Part shown: positions 1 to 10,663 of the stretch, one piece after another | Position numbering within the stretch: position 1 is the first letter of the stretch | Layout of the letters: the number at the start of each line of letters is the position of its first letter | DNA from: Tieghemiomyces parasiticus | Lineage: Eukaryota > Kickxellomycota > Dimargaritomycetes > Dimargaritales > Dimargaritaceae | Length of the DNA stretch: 64,000 nt | Direction of reading: 5' to 3' | Assembly (NCBI GenBank): GCA_027575765.1 | Contig: JANBPT010000138.1 | Span: 1 to 64,000, forward strand | Translations under genes and position numbers: made by a program | The notes under the pieces: model-generated | Database searches by the model: none | What the model was told of the DNA's origin: nothing | Seen by the model: the letters and a program-made list of their open reading frames with translations, nothing else

Positions 1-74
1 GGCCGAGTGGTCTAAGGCGTTACGTTTAGGCCGTAATCTCTCCGGAGGCGTGGGTTCGAACCCCACAGTCACCA
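1..74 (+). tRNA. tRNA-Leu(UAG), 5' end cut off by window edge
   Basis: Partial tRNA starting at about the D arm. The anticodon stem TTACG/CGTAA encloses the loop TTTAGGC, giving anticodon UAG (leucine, CUA codons). A long variable arm typical of type II tRNAs follows, then the T arm GTGGG-TTCGAAC-CCCAC, the 3' acceptor strand AGTCACC and discriminator A. The first roughly eight bases (5' acceptor strand) lie before the window. A TTTT Pol III terminator sits at 79-82. No intron is seen in the visible part. Confidence 0.93.
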
Positions 75-78
75 TTTC

Positions 79-82
79 TTTT
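79..82 (+). terminator. Pol III terminator of the tRNA-Leu
   Basis: A run of four T begins five bases after the tRNA discriminator base, as expected for RNA polymerase III termination. Confidence 0.7.
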
Positions 83-262
83 GGTCGCCTCCTGTAATTT
101 GTCATCCTGGCAATAGCATTTTTCTCGGTTTTTGTACGCCTTCCATGCATTGGTGAGATGTCTCTCACTCGATCGACCTAAATCTCTCGCTTATAACCTT
201 TTCCTTAGCCATTCCGACCAAATAGTCGTATAATTCATCCACCCATCTACTCAGTATTGATC

Positions 263-1832
263 ATGACGCCACCCAGCACTCTCTTCAGTCAAAGAGGCAT
301 AGCAACCATTTCACGTCGGCGCATGGCTGCCGTCTCCCGGCTACGGGTACCCGCACCCTCAATTAGCTCGTTACCCTCTCGGCCTTACAGCTCGGATTCT
401 CACGACAAGCCGCCTATTCCTATTTCCAGACGCGCGGAGCGGACCAGCGAGGTGAAGCGGTCGCACATTCTCCCGAGTATGCTGGCCCGTAATTGGGAAC
501 GGACAGAGCCGCTACCGGCGTCTGCCCAGAGCCCGGCCTCGACGAGAGAAGTTACTGGTAAAGGTAAGGGACTACTGGGTGTCGGGGGTTGCCTATCACC
601 GACGCTAGAAACGTGCACGTTGGTCCCGGTCACCGTGTCGGCTACATCCTGGCCCAGCCCAACTGGATCGTAATTAACCCACCTGTTTTTTTTTTGGCAA
701 TCCTTCTCTGCACCGCACGCCCAATGTTGGAAGTCGATAAGGAGACCTCCTTACCGAGCCGCTTCATCTACGTGGAGAATTTGCCCGAAACCGCCATACC
801 CGAAGACTTCCGTCACATGGCCGTGGCCAACGGGATCCCCGCTGACCAGATTGTCGACAGTAAGTAACGTTTTACTAGATTATTAAATAACCCCACGTTT
901 GCAGTGGTGGAGACTGGTGCTCCCCCTTGTTCCTGACCGGTATCGCGCTTCTGCTTCCGAGACTGATCATCATTGCTGCCGCAACCTCTTTCCCTCTGGC
1001 TATATACGTCCACTCAGTTTATTTCCGGTACGATAAACGGTTTCTCCCACTCCACCGGGCCGTCATCGAGTTTAAGTCGCGCACTTCGGCTTCGGACTAC
1101 TTGATCCGTAATGCCAAGCATACCCTTGGAGATAAGCGTATGCGCATGAATTTTGTAAGTGGCATTGTCAAGTACGATTGTTAGAGCGGAGTCGCCCTAC
1201 CATTGCCAAGACCAGTGGTCCCGCACCCTTCAGTCTCCCCACTCTCCAATTCACCGTGGTTTCATCGTCCCCCCTTTTTATCATCATTTGTATTTTTTTT
1301 TATTGCTGGGATCCTCGATTATCCACCCCGATAGATGACCAAGAACATGTCGCCCGAGCGGCTGCGGCCCACTGAAATTGGGGTATCCGCCGGCCGCTGC
1401 GCCATGGTCCAGGGGTTTCCTCGTTCTTTTACTCTCGAACAGGTCTACCACTTCTTTCGGGGTTACCAGCTCTCCTCGACAACCAACCAAGGAATTGTCC
1501 AGATCCATTAGTAAGTGTGTGCTCTTAGCGCGGCGGACTTGAGAGGTCGTTAGGATGGCGGCTTTCCGAGGGACTTTAATCTCGATGCTATACAAGACCC
1601 TTTTCTAACTGTCTCCGTCATCTCCACCCGGACTACGTCCATGGCATGTAATCGGTCCCCCTCCCTCCGATACGATGATCCCAGCGAGCCCCCCTTCGTG
1701 AACCACCGGTATGTGGTTCACCTGGTCAGCGCCCGGGAGGCTGAGCGGCTCGTTCGCGACACTCATAACCGCCGCTTCGATGGCACCACTGAAGGCACGC
1801 TGCACATGTTGAAGGCCCAGATGCTCTACTGA
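263..1832 (+). CDS. two-RRM protein, probably mitochondrial
   Basis: Spliced model with exons 263-563, 734-859, 1018-1154, 1335-1510 and 1685-1832; all phases close, giving about 295 residues. The N-terminal ~70 residues are rich in Arg/Ser with almost no acid, like a mitochondrial presequence. A first RRM-like fold starts at FIYVENLP and continues to HRAVIEFKS; a second starts at GRCAMVQGFPRS and ends near YVVHLVSAREAERL. Such domains bind single-stranded RNA; a role in mitochondrial RNA processing or translation is inference. ATG 263 was chosen because upstream in-frame codons are not ATG. The intron after residue ~142 is ambiguous: a 12-nt microexon at 905-916 would also keep the frame. 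The first intron has two adjacent possible donors (558 and 564). I do not recognise the specific orthologue. Confidence 0.65.
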
Positions 1833-2402
1833 CCCGTTGTCGCGGCCGACCAAAAGAAAAATATAATCGAGACCAAGCGTGGCTCAAGCAGTCGCTGTTG
1901 ATCCTGTAGGGGTGGGATAGACGGTGTCTGAGCCGATGACCTCGTGGAATGAAATTCCACCATTAACTTCCTAGAGTACCAAGTTGGCCATATAAAGAGG
2001 TGGGGGATACTTCTCGAGGACCGCACACCCTGCTGGGCTGGGTCGCCCGATCAATCACTTATTGTTGATCCTGTCATCTGGAGCGGGAATTTATTCGAAA
2101 ACTTAAACTGTCATATAAATTACCTGACCTACATGGAAGCCAGCGGTTTGGAAGGGCTACGGCTGTTTAAAGGTCAATAATACAAGAAGCGCCGCAGTGG
2201 TCTTTACTACACATCAGTCATTCCTGGACACTAAACAAAGACTTAACCAGGATGATTGAAGGAAGTGGAGGAAATGGGGTGCCGTCGGACTTCAGCTTAA
2301 GCGGTCCTCAGCACACCTGGTCGATGCGGAGTCGGAGATGAAGTGTACAAAGGGGGGAACCCCCATCGGATATCCTAGAGTCTCTCTCTCTCTCTCTTTT
2401 TT
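1833..2402. other. intergenic, two 3' ends
   Basis: Convergent 3' regions of the RRM gene and trehalose phosphorylase. No convincing coding sequence. A TC microsatellite at 2381-2397 abuts the trehalose phosphorylase stop codon and so probably lies in its 3' UTR. Confidence 0.6.
2381..2397. repeat. (TC)n microsatellite
   Basis: Uninterrupted TC dinucleotide run followed by a short T run, immediately downstream of the minus-strand trehalose phosphorylase stop codon. Confidence 0.9.
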
Positions 2403-4812
2403 CTACAGTTTATCCTCCACGTGCACCTGCAGCTCGTCAAACCAAAACTCCTTGACATAGCGGGCGTCCCAGTCACGCCCAATGACGCGGTTCTCGTCGG
2501 TGACCTTCATGGACCGGGACTTCTCGCGGTTCTTGCGGGCAAGCCGGGTGGCCAAGTACAGCCAATTGGCGGTCTGGAAAGGGGTGTAGTACTCCTGACG
2601 CTTAACCGTGTCATTCTTGGCGTTGGTATGAATGCGGGTGTACAGGTCCCGATCGGTGATGAGGTTGAAGAGGACATCAGCCACGGCTCCCACATCGCCG
2701 CAGGGCAGCAGGAACCCCGTCTTACCGTCCTTGATCTGGAGCGGGATGCCGCCCGTCTTGTAGGCCACCACCGGTTTGCCCTTCGCCAGGGCTTCGGTGA
2801 CCTTGACCTCGAATCCCTCGCGGTGTGAAAGCTGCAGCGCGCAGTAGCAGCCGCTTAACAGAGCATTGAGCAGCTGGTCGCACGGTGGGATGCGTGCCAC
2901 GCAAATATCGTCGCCGATATCCTCGTACTCGGGCTGCGACAAGATCCGAATGGTGTCCTGGTACACGGCCGCGCCGTCTGGGTCGTCAACACTGCCGTGG
3001 CCACAGATGACCAATTGGGGCAGGGGTTGGTTGAGGCCGGAGGTGGAGGCCAACCGCTTGCGCAGCAGGCGGAAAGCCTCGAGACAGTCGGGGATACCTG
3101 GTAGGCGTATGTAGGAGAGGGGGGTGGAAGAAGCAAAGGGAGTGAGTGGTATAGTTAGTTTCAGGGTTGTGGAGACTGACATAATCAACAGGCAAGGTGA
3201 TAGCATAGTACCAGCGACGGGATTGCCTATGTAACGAAAGGGTAGGGTGGGAGGGGGGAGGGAGGCAAACCATCGGGACGGAACATTCCAGTGGAGGGCT
3301 TGTGCAGACACCGAAGGTAGTTTGTCCAGCCTTTCTCCCGAGGCCGAAAAGCCGCAGCCCTTCCCTGGCTTCTCCCTTCGTACCCTCATCACTACCCATC
3401 GCTGCACCGTTAAATCAAGCGTTAAAATTACCTTTGGACGGATCGAATCGCGCAATCTGGATAATGTAAGGCCGGACCTGACTGAGGGCTGGTGATAGCT
3501 GATCGTTACAGATACGGTTGAAGATGGTATGGTAATAGTTCTGGTTGATGAGGTTGAGGTGCTTGTTGAGCCCGTCCAGGGGATCGGTGGAGGCGGGCAT
3601 GAGGGCGACCTTACGACGCTCCACCCAAGGCGGGATAAAACCACTGACAGGGTGGCTGATGAAGAGATCGGCGTACTGGATGAACCGCCAGAGGAACTGC
3701 CAAGTGACATGCTGCGGGGACCCCTCCTGGGCCACCAGGTCGGACCGGATTTCAATGTGCGAGCGGTAGATGACTTTGCAGTTAGGGTTGGCCTCCTTGA
3801 TCTTGGGAATGATACCGGCCAGCTGAGGGTCGTCCATGATAATCACGTCTGAGTTGCGTATGGGACCCTTGGCGGACATCCAGTAGCGATCAAAGTTCAT
3901 ATCGCACCACTCGATATAGTTTTGCTTGTCCTCGTCGGTGAGGCACACGCCCGGTTTGGCCACGCCCTGCAGCACGTTGTGGAACTTGCTCTTGGTGATC
4001 TGGAATACGAGCGGGTTGGGCTTAGCCACGTACCAGTGGGCATCGACGCCCAACAGGTGGAGCAAACGGATGGTGGCGTGGCGCATCAGAGCCACCCCGC
4101 CGCCCTGGGGCGTAGAGTTGAAGTAGGACAGAGTAAGGCCACGTTCGCGGCACTCGGTGGCCAGTTCGGTCAGCGCTGCCCAGTAGGGCTGCTCGGTGAT
4201 CTGCTCGTAGTGAGGTAGGTCACTGATACGGATGTGACCACCCACGTCGACCTCAACCTCGTGGTGTAGCGACACGCTGATGCGGGGCACGTTGCCCGGG
4301 GTTTGGGGGCTTAGCCAGTCCACGATCTTGCGTACGCCCGACGCGGCCTTCTCCTGGATGGAGTCGCCTTCGGTGGTAACCTCGAAAGGGATGCAGTCCA
4401 TATCAAACCAGGCCTTCATCAGGATGGACTGGTGAGTCTGGGCCAGGGTGGCGTCTGCGCTCTGCTGGTTGCTGTTCGCAGCGCTCGTGATGCCGGCGCT
4501 GAGGGCCAGAATCTTGTAGCCGCGCTCGCGGGCGTAGCGGCGCAGGACCGTCATGACGTGTTCGGAGTAATGCTCGGCAGGGGATTTACCAGTCCCGTCG
4601 CTTTCCTTGAGGTTGATGGTACCCTCGTGGAAGTCGAGGTAGAAGCTACCGTCGTGGGTGCATACGGCCCAGTTCACGATGCGCGGGTCGATCGGGTCCA
4701 GCTCGGCATCCAGACCGCAGTACACACCCTGGAGCACCACGGGCATGCTGTCCAGCGATGGTCGACGCTGGTACACACGCCGGCTGAACTGTGGGGGCGG
4801 GGCGTGGGACAT
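2403..4812 (-). CDS. trehalose phosphorylase (GT4 family, clock-controlled gene-9 type)
   Basis: Two exons, 4812-3432 and 3097-2403, separated by an intron with donor AAAG|GTAATT and acceptor CCAG; 691 residues. Retaining trehalose phosphorylases interconvert trehalose plus phosphate with glucose 1-phosphate plus glucose, and fungi use them in trehalose turnover. The C-terminal half has the GT4 phosphorylase fold: the segment LVICGHGSVDDPDG, then the EX7E motif EGFEVKVTE (Glu554 and Glu562) in SHREGFEVKVTEALAKGKP, then the nucleotide/phosphate loop YKTGGIPLQI. The N-terminal half has the conserved FNSTPQGGGVALMR segment. The start is ATG 4812; the open frame runs to 4863 but begins with a non-ATG codon. 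Length is slightly below the usual 700-740 residues. The cytosolic location is inferred from the absence of a signal peptide. Confidence 0.93.
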
Positions 4813-7800
4813 GGCGGCGTTGGGGGGGGGAAGGGTATGGATAGGGACAGGAGAATTCAACAAATGGCGGACAAGCCGGGGTCACATGCACTAAGCAGGT
4901 GAAGCGACCAGGAAGAGTGGTGGAAGTGGAATGCAGTAGAAATCACGAAAGGGAGAGTGTGCTATACAGGCGACGGGCCAAGACGCGTGCGGGTGGTGGG
5001 CAACGAGGGGCAATCGTGCACTTGGGCAGTCACAAACAGGGGAAGTGGGCGGCAGGTTTGGTCACCTCGAACGTCAAGGGCTGCAAGGTGGTAGGTTGCG
5101 CAGATCACAGCTGGAAAGGTAGCCGGATACGAAGCAAATGCGGGGTGGGAAAAAGGTTAAGCTGTCGAGTCAGGAGATTAAGTGCCAGTGAGGGGGGAAA
5201 GTTAGAAACGTCGGGCAAGACGGCAGTCCAGGTAGATTATATGTACACGAGAGGGGTATCGGATTTAATGCTGGATGAGGCTCTCACTTCGCCTAGGAGA
5301 TTTTATGGACTGGACTGCCCAAACGTGTAGAGCCCACCAGGCAACATCCACAGCCTGACCCTCATACGTCATAAATTGGTAGCGAATAGGGCCAATGGTT
5401 GGCCGGCCAGCTGGCTGCTGACCCGGACCATTCCTATAAGCTGTCGGTTGCGTAGTAGGTTGATGATCCACCGGTCCTCGTGTGCGCGTCCCCAGGCCCT
5501 CCCGCACCGCCCCCCCCCCGGTCGCACCAACCCTACCCAACGCTCCCTGAATAGAAAGGGCCGGGAAAAGACGGGGCCAGAAGGACGAGAGGTGCCATGG
5601 AGCCCCCGTGCGACCACTACTTATTATGGTCACTATCTGCCAATTTACGCTGATCGTCCCGCCTATTTCCAATGGTACTCCAAGCCCAAGCGTTGACTTA
5701 CCTGGCGAAATTATGGCACCAGACATTAGGTAAGGGGAAGTGCGCATAAACTTGGTGAGTCAACGGAATCTAATGACCGCGGGGCGGGACAGAGGTGCGA
5801 AGGGTGATGATATAAACAAAGCCAATTGCCAACCACACAATCCACCACCATTACAATGTAGATGATGGGCAGAGCTCGAGTAACCTCGGGATTGGCCAGG
5901 AGAGCAAAAGTTGTGAAGAACAGTAAGATAAAGGGCAAGGTGTACCGGTATAGAGTGGTTCAAGTCCGTTTTCGACCCGGCTGGTGGGTTCGTAGCGGTC
6001 CACAGGGCGAGGCTGAGGTGTAAGGTGGGCAGGTAAGTGGCGAACGTCAGAGACTGCTATAGGTCAGTGGCAACTGATATCCGAAACGGGCACTGGGGTT
6101 TTAGACTAGGCAAGTGAAGACGAGATTTGGGTGTACTGAAACCTTCCCGCCGGCTGAGGTGAAACATCATTTTGTGAATGTACAGACATCAGGCCGTGGG
6201 GCCTATAAGTAAACGGTGCCCGTTTCACTGGCTTATGGCTATCAGCTTGTGCTTTCCAGTCGACCTCTTCCCTTTGGCGGCGGAGAGCACTGTTGCAGCC
6301 GGTAGAAGCCGGCGGGTTATTCGCATTCTCAGGCCAACCTTGGCCTGATAGACAGGCAGGTCATTACGAGAACCTTTCGACGCAGCGACCGACATGAGGG
6401 CAACCGGTGGCACCCCCCCCAGGCTTCGCCATGGTTATCGACACCCACCTCTGGGCGACAGTTACCCCCATAAAGGTCAGTGGCGGGGCTAGTGGGATGG
6501 GGAGGAACTTGCGAAGTAAGGAAGGGCCGGAGTACGCAAGGCCCCGCTACATTTATCGTTCCGCTAATCGTAGTAACCCGCATTGGCCAACCCTAGGGAT
6601 TACGGTGAGTTGTCGTGGCTCACATTCAACTTCTTCACCATCAACACCACGCAATATCTGCTACAACAGTCGTTACGTCAGATACATATAATTTCATTTG
6701 GAAACTATCAACTTTCACACACACACACACACACACACTATCTTTCTCTCTCTCCCTCCTATCCACCCCGTGACCTCAGCGGAGAACCAAACGAATCGCC
6801 ACTGATCGGAGGGTATAAGCGGGAGAAAATAGAGGGCATTAATAGTGCAGGTCTTGGCCAGCAGATCAGAGCAAGTACAGTACGGCCCTTCGAAGTGAGC
6901 TTGGGGGGAGGAAACTGAAAACGGTTCCATAGACAACAGATTTCACGCTGGTGCCTTGCGGCTCCAAGAGAGCCACCCACGCGATGCCCTCCTATTTCTA
7001 TGCGCTAGCCTCGGTCTGAGATATGGGAGCACAGAATGCTTGAAATAGACAATCAATGGTATATCCGCTGCGTGGTTGCAAGCTGTCTCTTAGCTCGTAA
7101 GCCAAACTCATCCAAGCAGGCGACATGCCCTGGCCTTAGTCCTAGCCCGGAGTTCTCTAAAGGGCAAGTGCCATTAAGGTGACCGTTGAGAGGACAGCTA
7201 ATATGGCCACACTGTCCGTTGCAATTACACACTCTCACCCACCCCCCCCGCCCCCTTTCCCCTGCTTCGCGCAGGGTAGTCATTGTAGAGTCAAGGTAAA
7301 AAAAAAAAGAGGAAGGACGAAATAGCTAGAGTGCCCACCCCTGACCTGACCGCAGGCGACGACGAGCACGGCCCTGCATGGCGAATTGTCACCCGACACA
7401 CTCAAAGGCATAGCTCACTACCTATTCTACAGCCAGAGGGGCTACTGACGCTGGACTGTAGTTTAGGATTGCCGTGGGCCAAGGGCGACCAATGGTAGCT
7501 ATGCGTCGCCGGCTTGATCCACATGGCCAATTACCAACCATGGAAATCGATAGGACTGGTACGAGAAGTGTCAGAAATAACCATGCGCTAAGCTATGCGG
7601 GCTTTGGCATCGGCAATCTTCGATCGCTTGGTGATCAGTGAATCCAGGTGTCGTGTCGAGAGACGTAGCGTGGCGGATCCATCCGACACGAAAAGAGAGC
7701 GGGCGACGTGGACGAGGTCATGTCCAGATAACGTCCGCACACGGAGGGTAGAATGGCGAGCAGCGGGGTCCGTTAACAAAGCACCATCGCACTGTGTACC

Positions 7801-8699
7801 CCACTTTCCACAACCCACCACGCAAGCGGGTGACAGGCCATAGTGCGCCATCGAAAAACCATGACGTTCTACTGAAGATTAACGAAGAGCGTCATTCTCA
7901 ACGGAGGCGATCGTAAAGAGCACTGTGCTGGATCCAAGGATCAATAATGATTATGTTTCTTTCAGTTGACTGGCAAGGAAAACAAACTCACGCAAATACA
8001 CACACTCCGGCTGGCAGAGATATTGACGGTTCTCACACCTGGGTGAGGTATATTGGCGCGGTCCGGGTAACTTTTATTATCTGGATCGCCGAATAAGGAC
8101 GAGAAAATGTATAGCGCTTAACACCGTACGCCAAAGACCAATGTCTACAAAGGGGTGGGCGGGTCGATACCGACGGGAAGGAATGCTGGTTTTTGAGAGG
8201 TGGTGGTGCTTGCCGGGCGGAATATAGACGGATTCGGGTTATGCATGGCAGTGAACTAGAGCACTACCCGGGTGGCGGTGGAGATGCAGAGGTGTAGAGC
8301 GGGCAAGAAGAAAAAAGAGAGAATAGAATACGGTAGGGTGCGGTCCTGGATGGTGGCAGTCGGGCGGCCGGTTAAATATGTGGACACGAACCGGGAAAAT
8401 GTGGAAAACAGGCAGCACGCAGCGGTAATATCGAGTTGAAGATAGAGGAGGAGGGAGGGGGAGGGCAGTAGTCGTGAGGATGTAGGAGGGGGGAGGCGAA
8501 ACGGTATGATGCAGAGAACGTAAAGAAATAGCGAGAGAAGCGGTGCAGTATGAGGTGAAGAAAAGGGTAGGTCTATTCACAGTCCCGTCTAGGCACCATT
8601 ACAGCAGCGCAGAGCGGGGAAAAGGTTGAATTGACGACAGGGTATCCTTTCGGTGGGCCGGTCGCAATGCGCGGAGTTTATCGGCGATCGATCCTCGAT
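4813..8699. other. gene-poor stretch, first part
   Basis: No gene I can support. The nearest thing to coding is on the minus strand at about 5930-5700: a hydrophobic segment followed by a strong donor CCAG|GTAAGT at 5701-5702 (see findings). It could be an exon of a small membrane protein or a 5' leader exon of trehalose phosphorylase. A CA microsatellite lies at 6716-6738. Confidence 0.5.
6716..6738. repeat. (CA)n microsatellite
   Basis: Uninterrupted CA/AC dinucleotide run of about 23 bases followed by a CT-rich tract, in the gene-poor stretch. Confidence 0.9.
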
Positions 8700-8819
8700 T
8701 TAAGGGTGGCCCGGAGGTTTGAACGGAGAGGAGCCTTTCTTGCAGTAGGCACACGCGCAGTCCCGGTCGCAGCCATTGTTGACTAGCGGGGAGGTGGTAG
8801 AAACGGCGTGGACGGCCAT
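8700..8819 (-). CDS. putative 39-residue Cys-rich peptide, metallothionein-like motif
   Basis: Short ORF with ATG at 8819 and TAA at 8700-8702. The peptide has four cysteines packed as C-x3-C-x-C-x2-C (CDRDCACAYC, residues 17-26), followed by a basic stretch and a Pro-rich tail. Closely spaced C-x-C and C-x2-C are typical of metal-binding metallothioneins, but four cysteines is few for that family. A good TATA box (CTATAAAAG) lies about 210 nt upstream with a T/C-rich leader between, the same layout seen for the Kre9-like genes here. No splice sites are needed. The call rests on motif plus promoter; it may be a chance ORF. Confidence 0.35.
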   Translation of the reverse strand: MAVHAVSTTSPLVNNGCDRDCACAYCKKGSSPFKPPGHP

Positions 8820-9027
8820 TGCGTCGTAGTGGAGAGGATGAATTGGTAGAAACGGGGCAATGGTGACTGTTTGCGATACACGCCCAAAGCGGAGACGTAG
8901 GGGGGTACGACGAAGGAGGGGTGGCGAGGAATGGATTCGGAAAGGGTGTGGAGGAGAAAAGCACAAGAGGGGGAGGGAAACCTGGTATGGTGAGGAACCA
9001 AATTTCATGGCCGGGCGACCAGGGGAC

Positions 9028-9034
9028 TTTTATA
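9028..9034 (-). promoter_or_regulatory. TATA box upstream of the small Cys-rich ORF
   Basis: TATAAAA on the minus strand in a GC-rich setting, followed downstream by a strongly pyrimidine-rich leader that leads to ATG 8819. Confidence 0.45.
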
Positions 9035-10402
9035 GCGTCAAGGGAAGGAGAGAAGTCGGCAGAGTCAACACTCGGGCGAGTTAGATCATCCGGTGGACCT
9101 GTTAGAAACTAGTCGTAAGCGGCATGACGGTGGTACAAACTACACGGGCGTGACAGGAAGGTGGGATAAAGGAACTCGGCCGTTAAGCATCAGGGGGCGG
9201 CAGGGAGGCGGGACCCGGTTCATTCTTGGTGGAGGGTTCTTTTTTTTTCGGAGGCGGGAGAAGGGAGAGAGTATCGGTCTAGATGAATGTGCGCTTTGTG
9301 ATGCGGGCCAAAAGACAGGCGAGGGCATCACGGGTGGCTGCCGCGGGGGAGGGCAGGACGGCCACTTTGCCTCTCCCGCTCCACAGTAACGGACGGAGTA
9401 TACCTCTGTATGCGTGGGGGGTGGGGTGAATATTGCGTATATGTACAGGCCGGCGTGCCCGTCAGACGGCAGTTGCTTCAGCTTCCCTTCGTCTAGTCGC
9501 CTACTCCCTCTCTTCCTCGTCATCTCTAAGGATCATTTACACTAACCATTCCCGTCCGCAGGTCCACCAGAATAAGCCATTGATACGGGCCCTCCTATCA
9601 ACGAATAGCGTGGTAGATAGTGCGAGTTGGGGGGGGGAGATGTCGCCACCCAGAGGTGCAATTCCAGCGGATACAGACCGACAGGCATCAACAATGTAGG
9701 GGCTACCGTTGGGCCGAACTTGCGTGGTCTCAGCCCCCTGCTCTTCTCCAGGAGACTTGGCTGGAGGAATGAACTTGGAGGCCAGCGGTGGCCAAGGGAA
9801 CGCCAGCGACGCGGAAGGGGCAACGACTTCCTGCACTCCCAAAATCTCGGGTATGCGGCAGGATGCGAGGTCCATTACGTAGACGATACCCATTGAGAGC
9901 AGGTCCGGGGGGGGGTCCCGCCAACTTTCTAGACCTAGAAATAACGCCGTCTCAACGAAACGTGTACGCAAGATCAGTCACCGTGGCCTAGCGGTAGTCA
10001 CGAACTACGTTCAGCTGCATTTCCCATCTACAGGCCCAAGTGGCGCTAGGGGCCCCCTGGTCGAGATCGAAGTGGCGACGGATCTAATGGAATATGGCGG
10101 GTGATAAGAGTAGGCCACATCCGAGCGATCTTCACCTACTTTGGTATACGGGTGAGAAGGGGTGAGAACTCGACGGTGGCGGGCGGGCTGGTTTACGACA
10201 CCCATCGCCCCAGAAGGATGCGCGCTGATCGTTTCCCCCCCTCTCTCTCGCTGCTCGTGTACCAGCCAGCTGAATATCCGTGGCCCGTGGTGAGTCTGTG
10301 ACACTTACAGCGAGGGGCTTTACTTGGCATTCATCGGGCGGCGGCCGTTCCCGGCTACACGGGCATCACTGACGGAGGCCGGCGGTCCATTACTCCCGCC
10401 TC

Positions 10403-10408
10403 TTTATT
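10403..10408 (-). promoter_or_regulatory. polyadenylation signal AATAAA
   Basis: AATAAA on the minus strand, 25 nt downstream of a TAA stop at 10433-10435. It supports a transcript ending here from a minus-strand gene. Confidence 0.4.
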
Positions 10409-10432
10409 TAGATTTCGCGCCATCTGGCTGAT

Positions 10433-10663
10433 TTAGAACGTCCAGTTGGGCACCGCCTGCACCGGCGCGGGCCCCGGCTGGAACAGGTGCAGCTGGCCCG
10501 AGCGTGTGTCTACCCGTTGTAAGTTGTATGCTCGGTCCTGCCCAGTTAGAAGGGGGCCGGCAGGTCGCTCAGCCGCCTGCTGGCGACGATGATCAGTGGC
10601 ACAATCCCTGACCATGTCGTTCAATCCGTCCTGGGGGCAAGGCTGTACACTGTAGCAACCCAA
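10433..10663 (-). CDS. possible 3'-terminal exon of an unrecognised gene
   Basis: Minus-strand open frame ending in TAA at 10433. The last ~25 codons have the strong G/C third-position bias of accepted genes in this window and encode a Gln/Pro-rich end (LFQPGPAPVQAVPNWTF). An AATAAA signal follows 25 nt later. The 5' boundary is unknown: acceptor-like CAG sites occur within the frame and no upstream exon could be joined with confidence. No domain recognised. It could be a degraded gene end. Confidence 0.28.
   Translation of the reverse strand: MGCYSVQPCPQDGLNDMVRDCATDHRRQQAAERPAGPLLTGQDRAYNLQRVDTRSGQLHLFQPGPAPVQAVPNWTF

Larger units (their letters stand above)
8820..10432. other. gene-poor stretch, second part
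   Basis: Contains the leader and TATA box of the small Cys-rich ORF and otherwise nothing supportable. A 144-codon minus-strand open frame at 9537-9971 has no promoter or splice context and was not accepted. A putative poly(A) signal at 10403-10408 belongs to the candidate exon that ends at 10433. Confidence 0.5.

Noticed and set aside
6225..6413. 56-codon Lys/Arg-rich minus-strand frame starting MSVAASKGS
   Set aside because: No promoter or poly(A) signal and no recognisable motif; length is within chance.
8145..8246. 33-codon frame downstream of a TATTTAA element (minus strand)
   Set aside because: Too short and without any motif; the TATA-like element is weak.
9537..9971. 144-codon minus-strand frame with fairly protein-like composition
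   Set aside because: Opposite-strand frames overlap it, no ATG in good context, TATA box or poly(A) signal; comparable frames occur by chance elsewhere in the same block.
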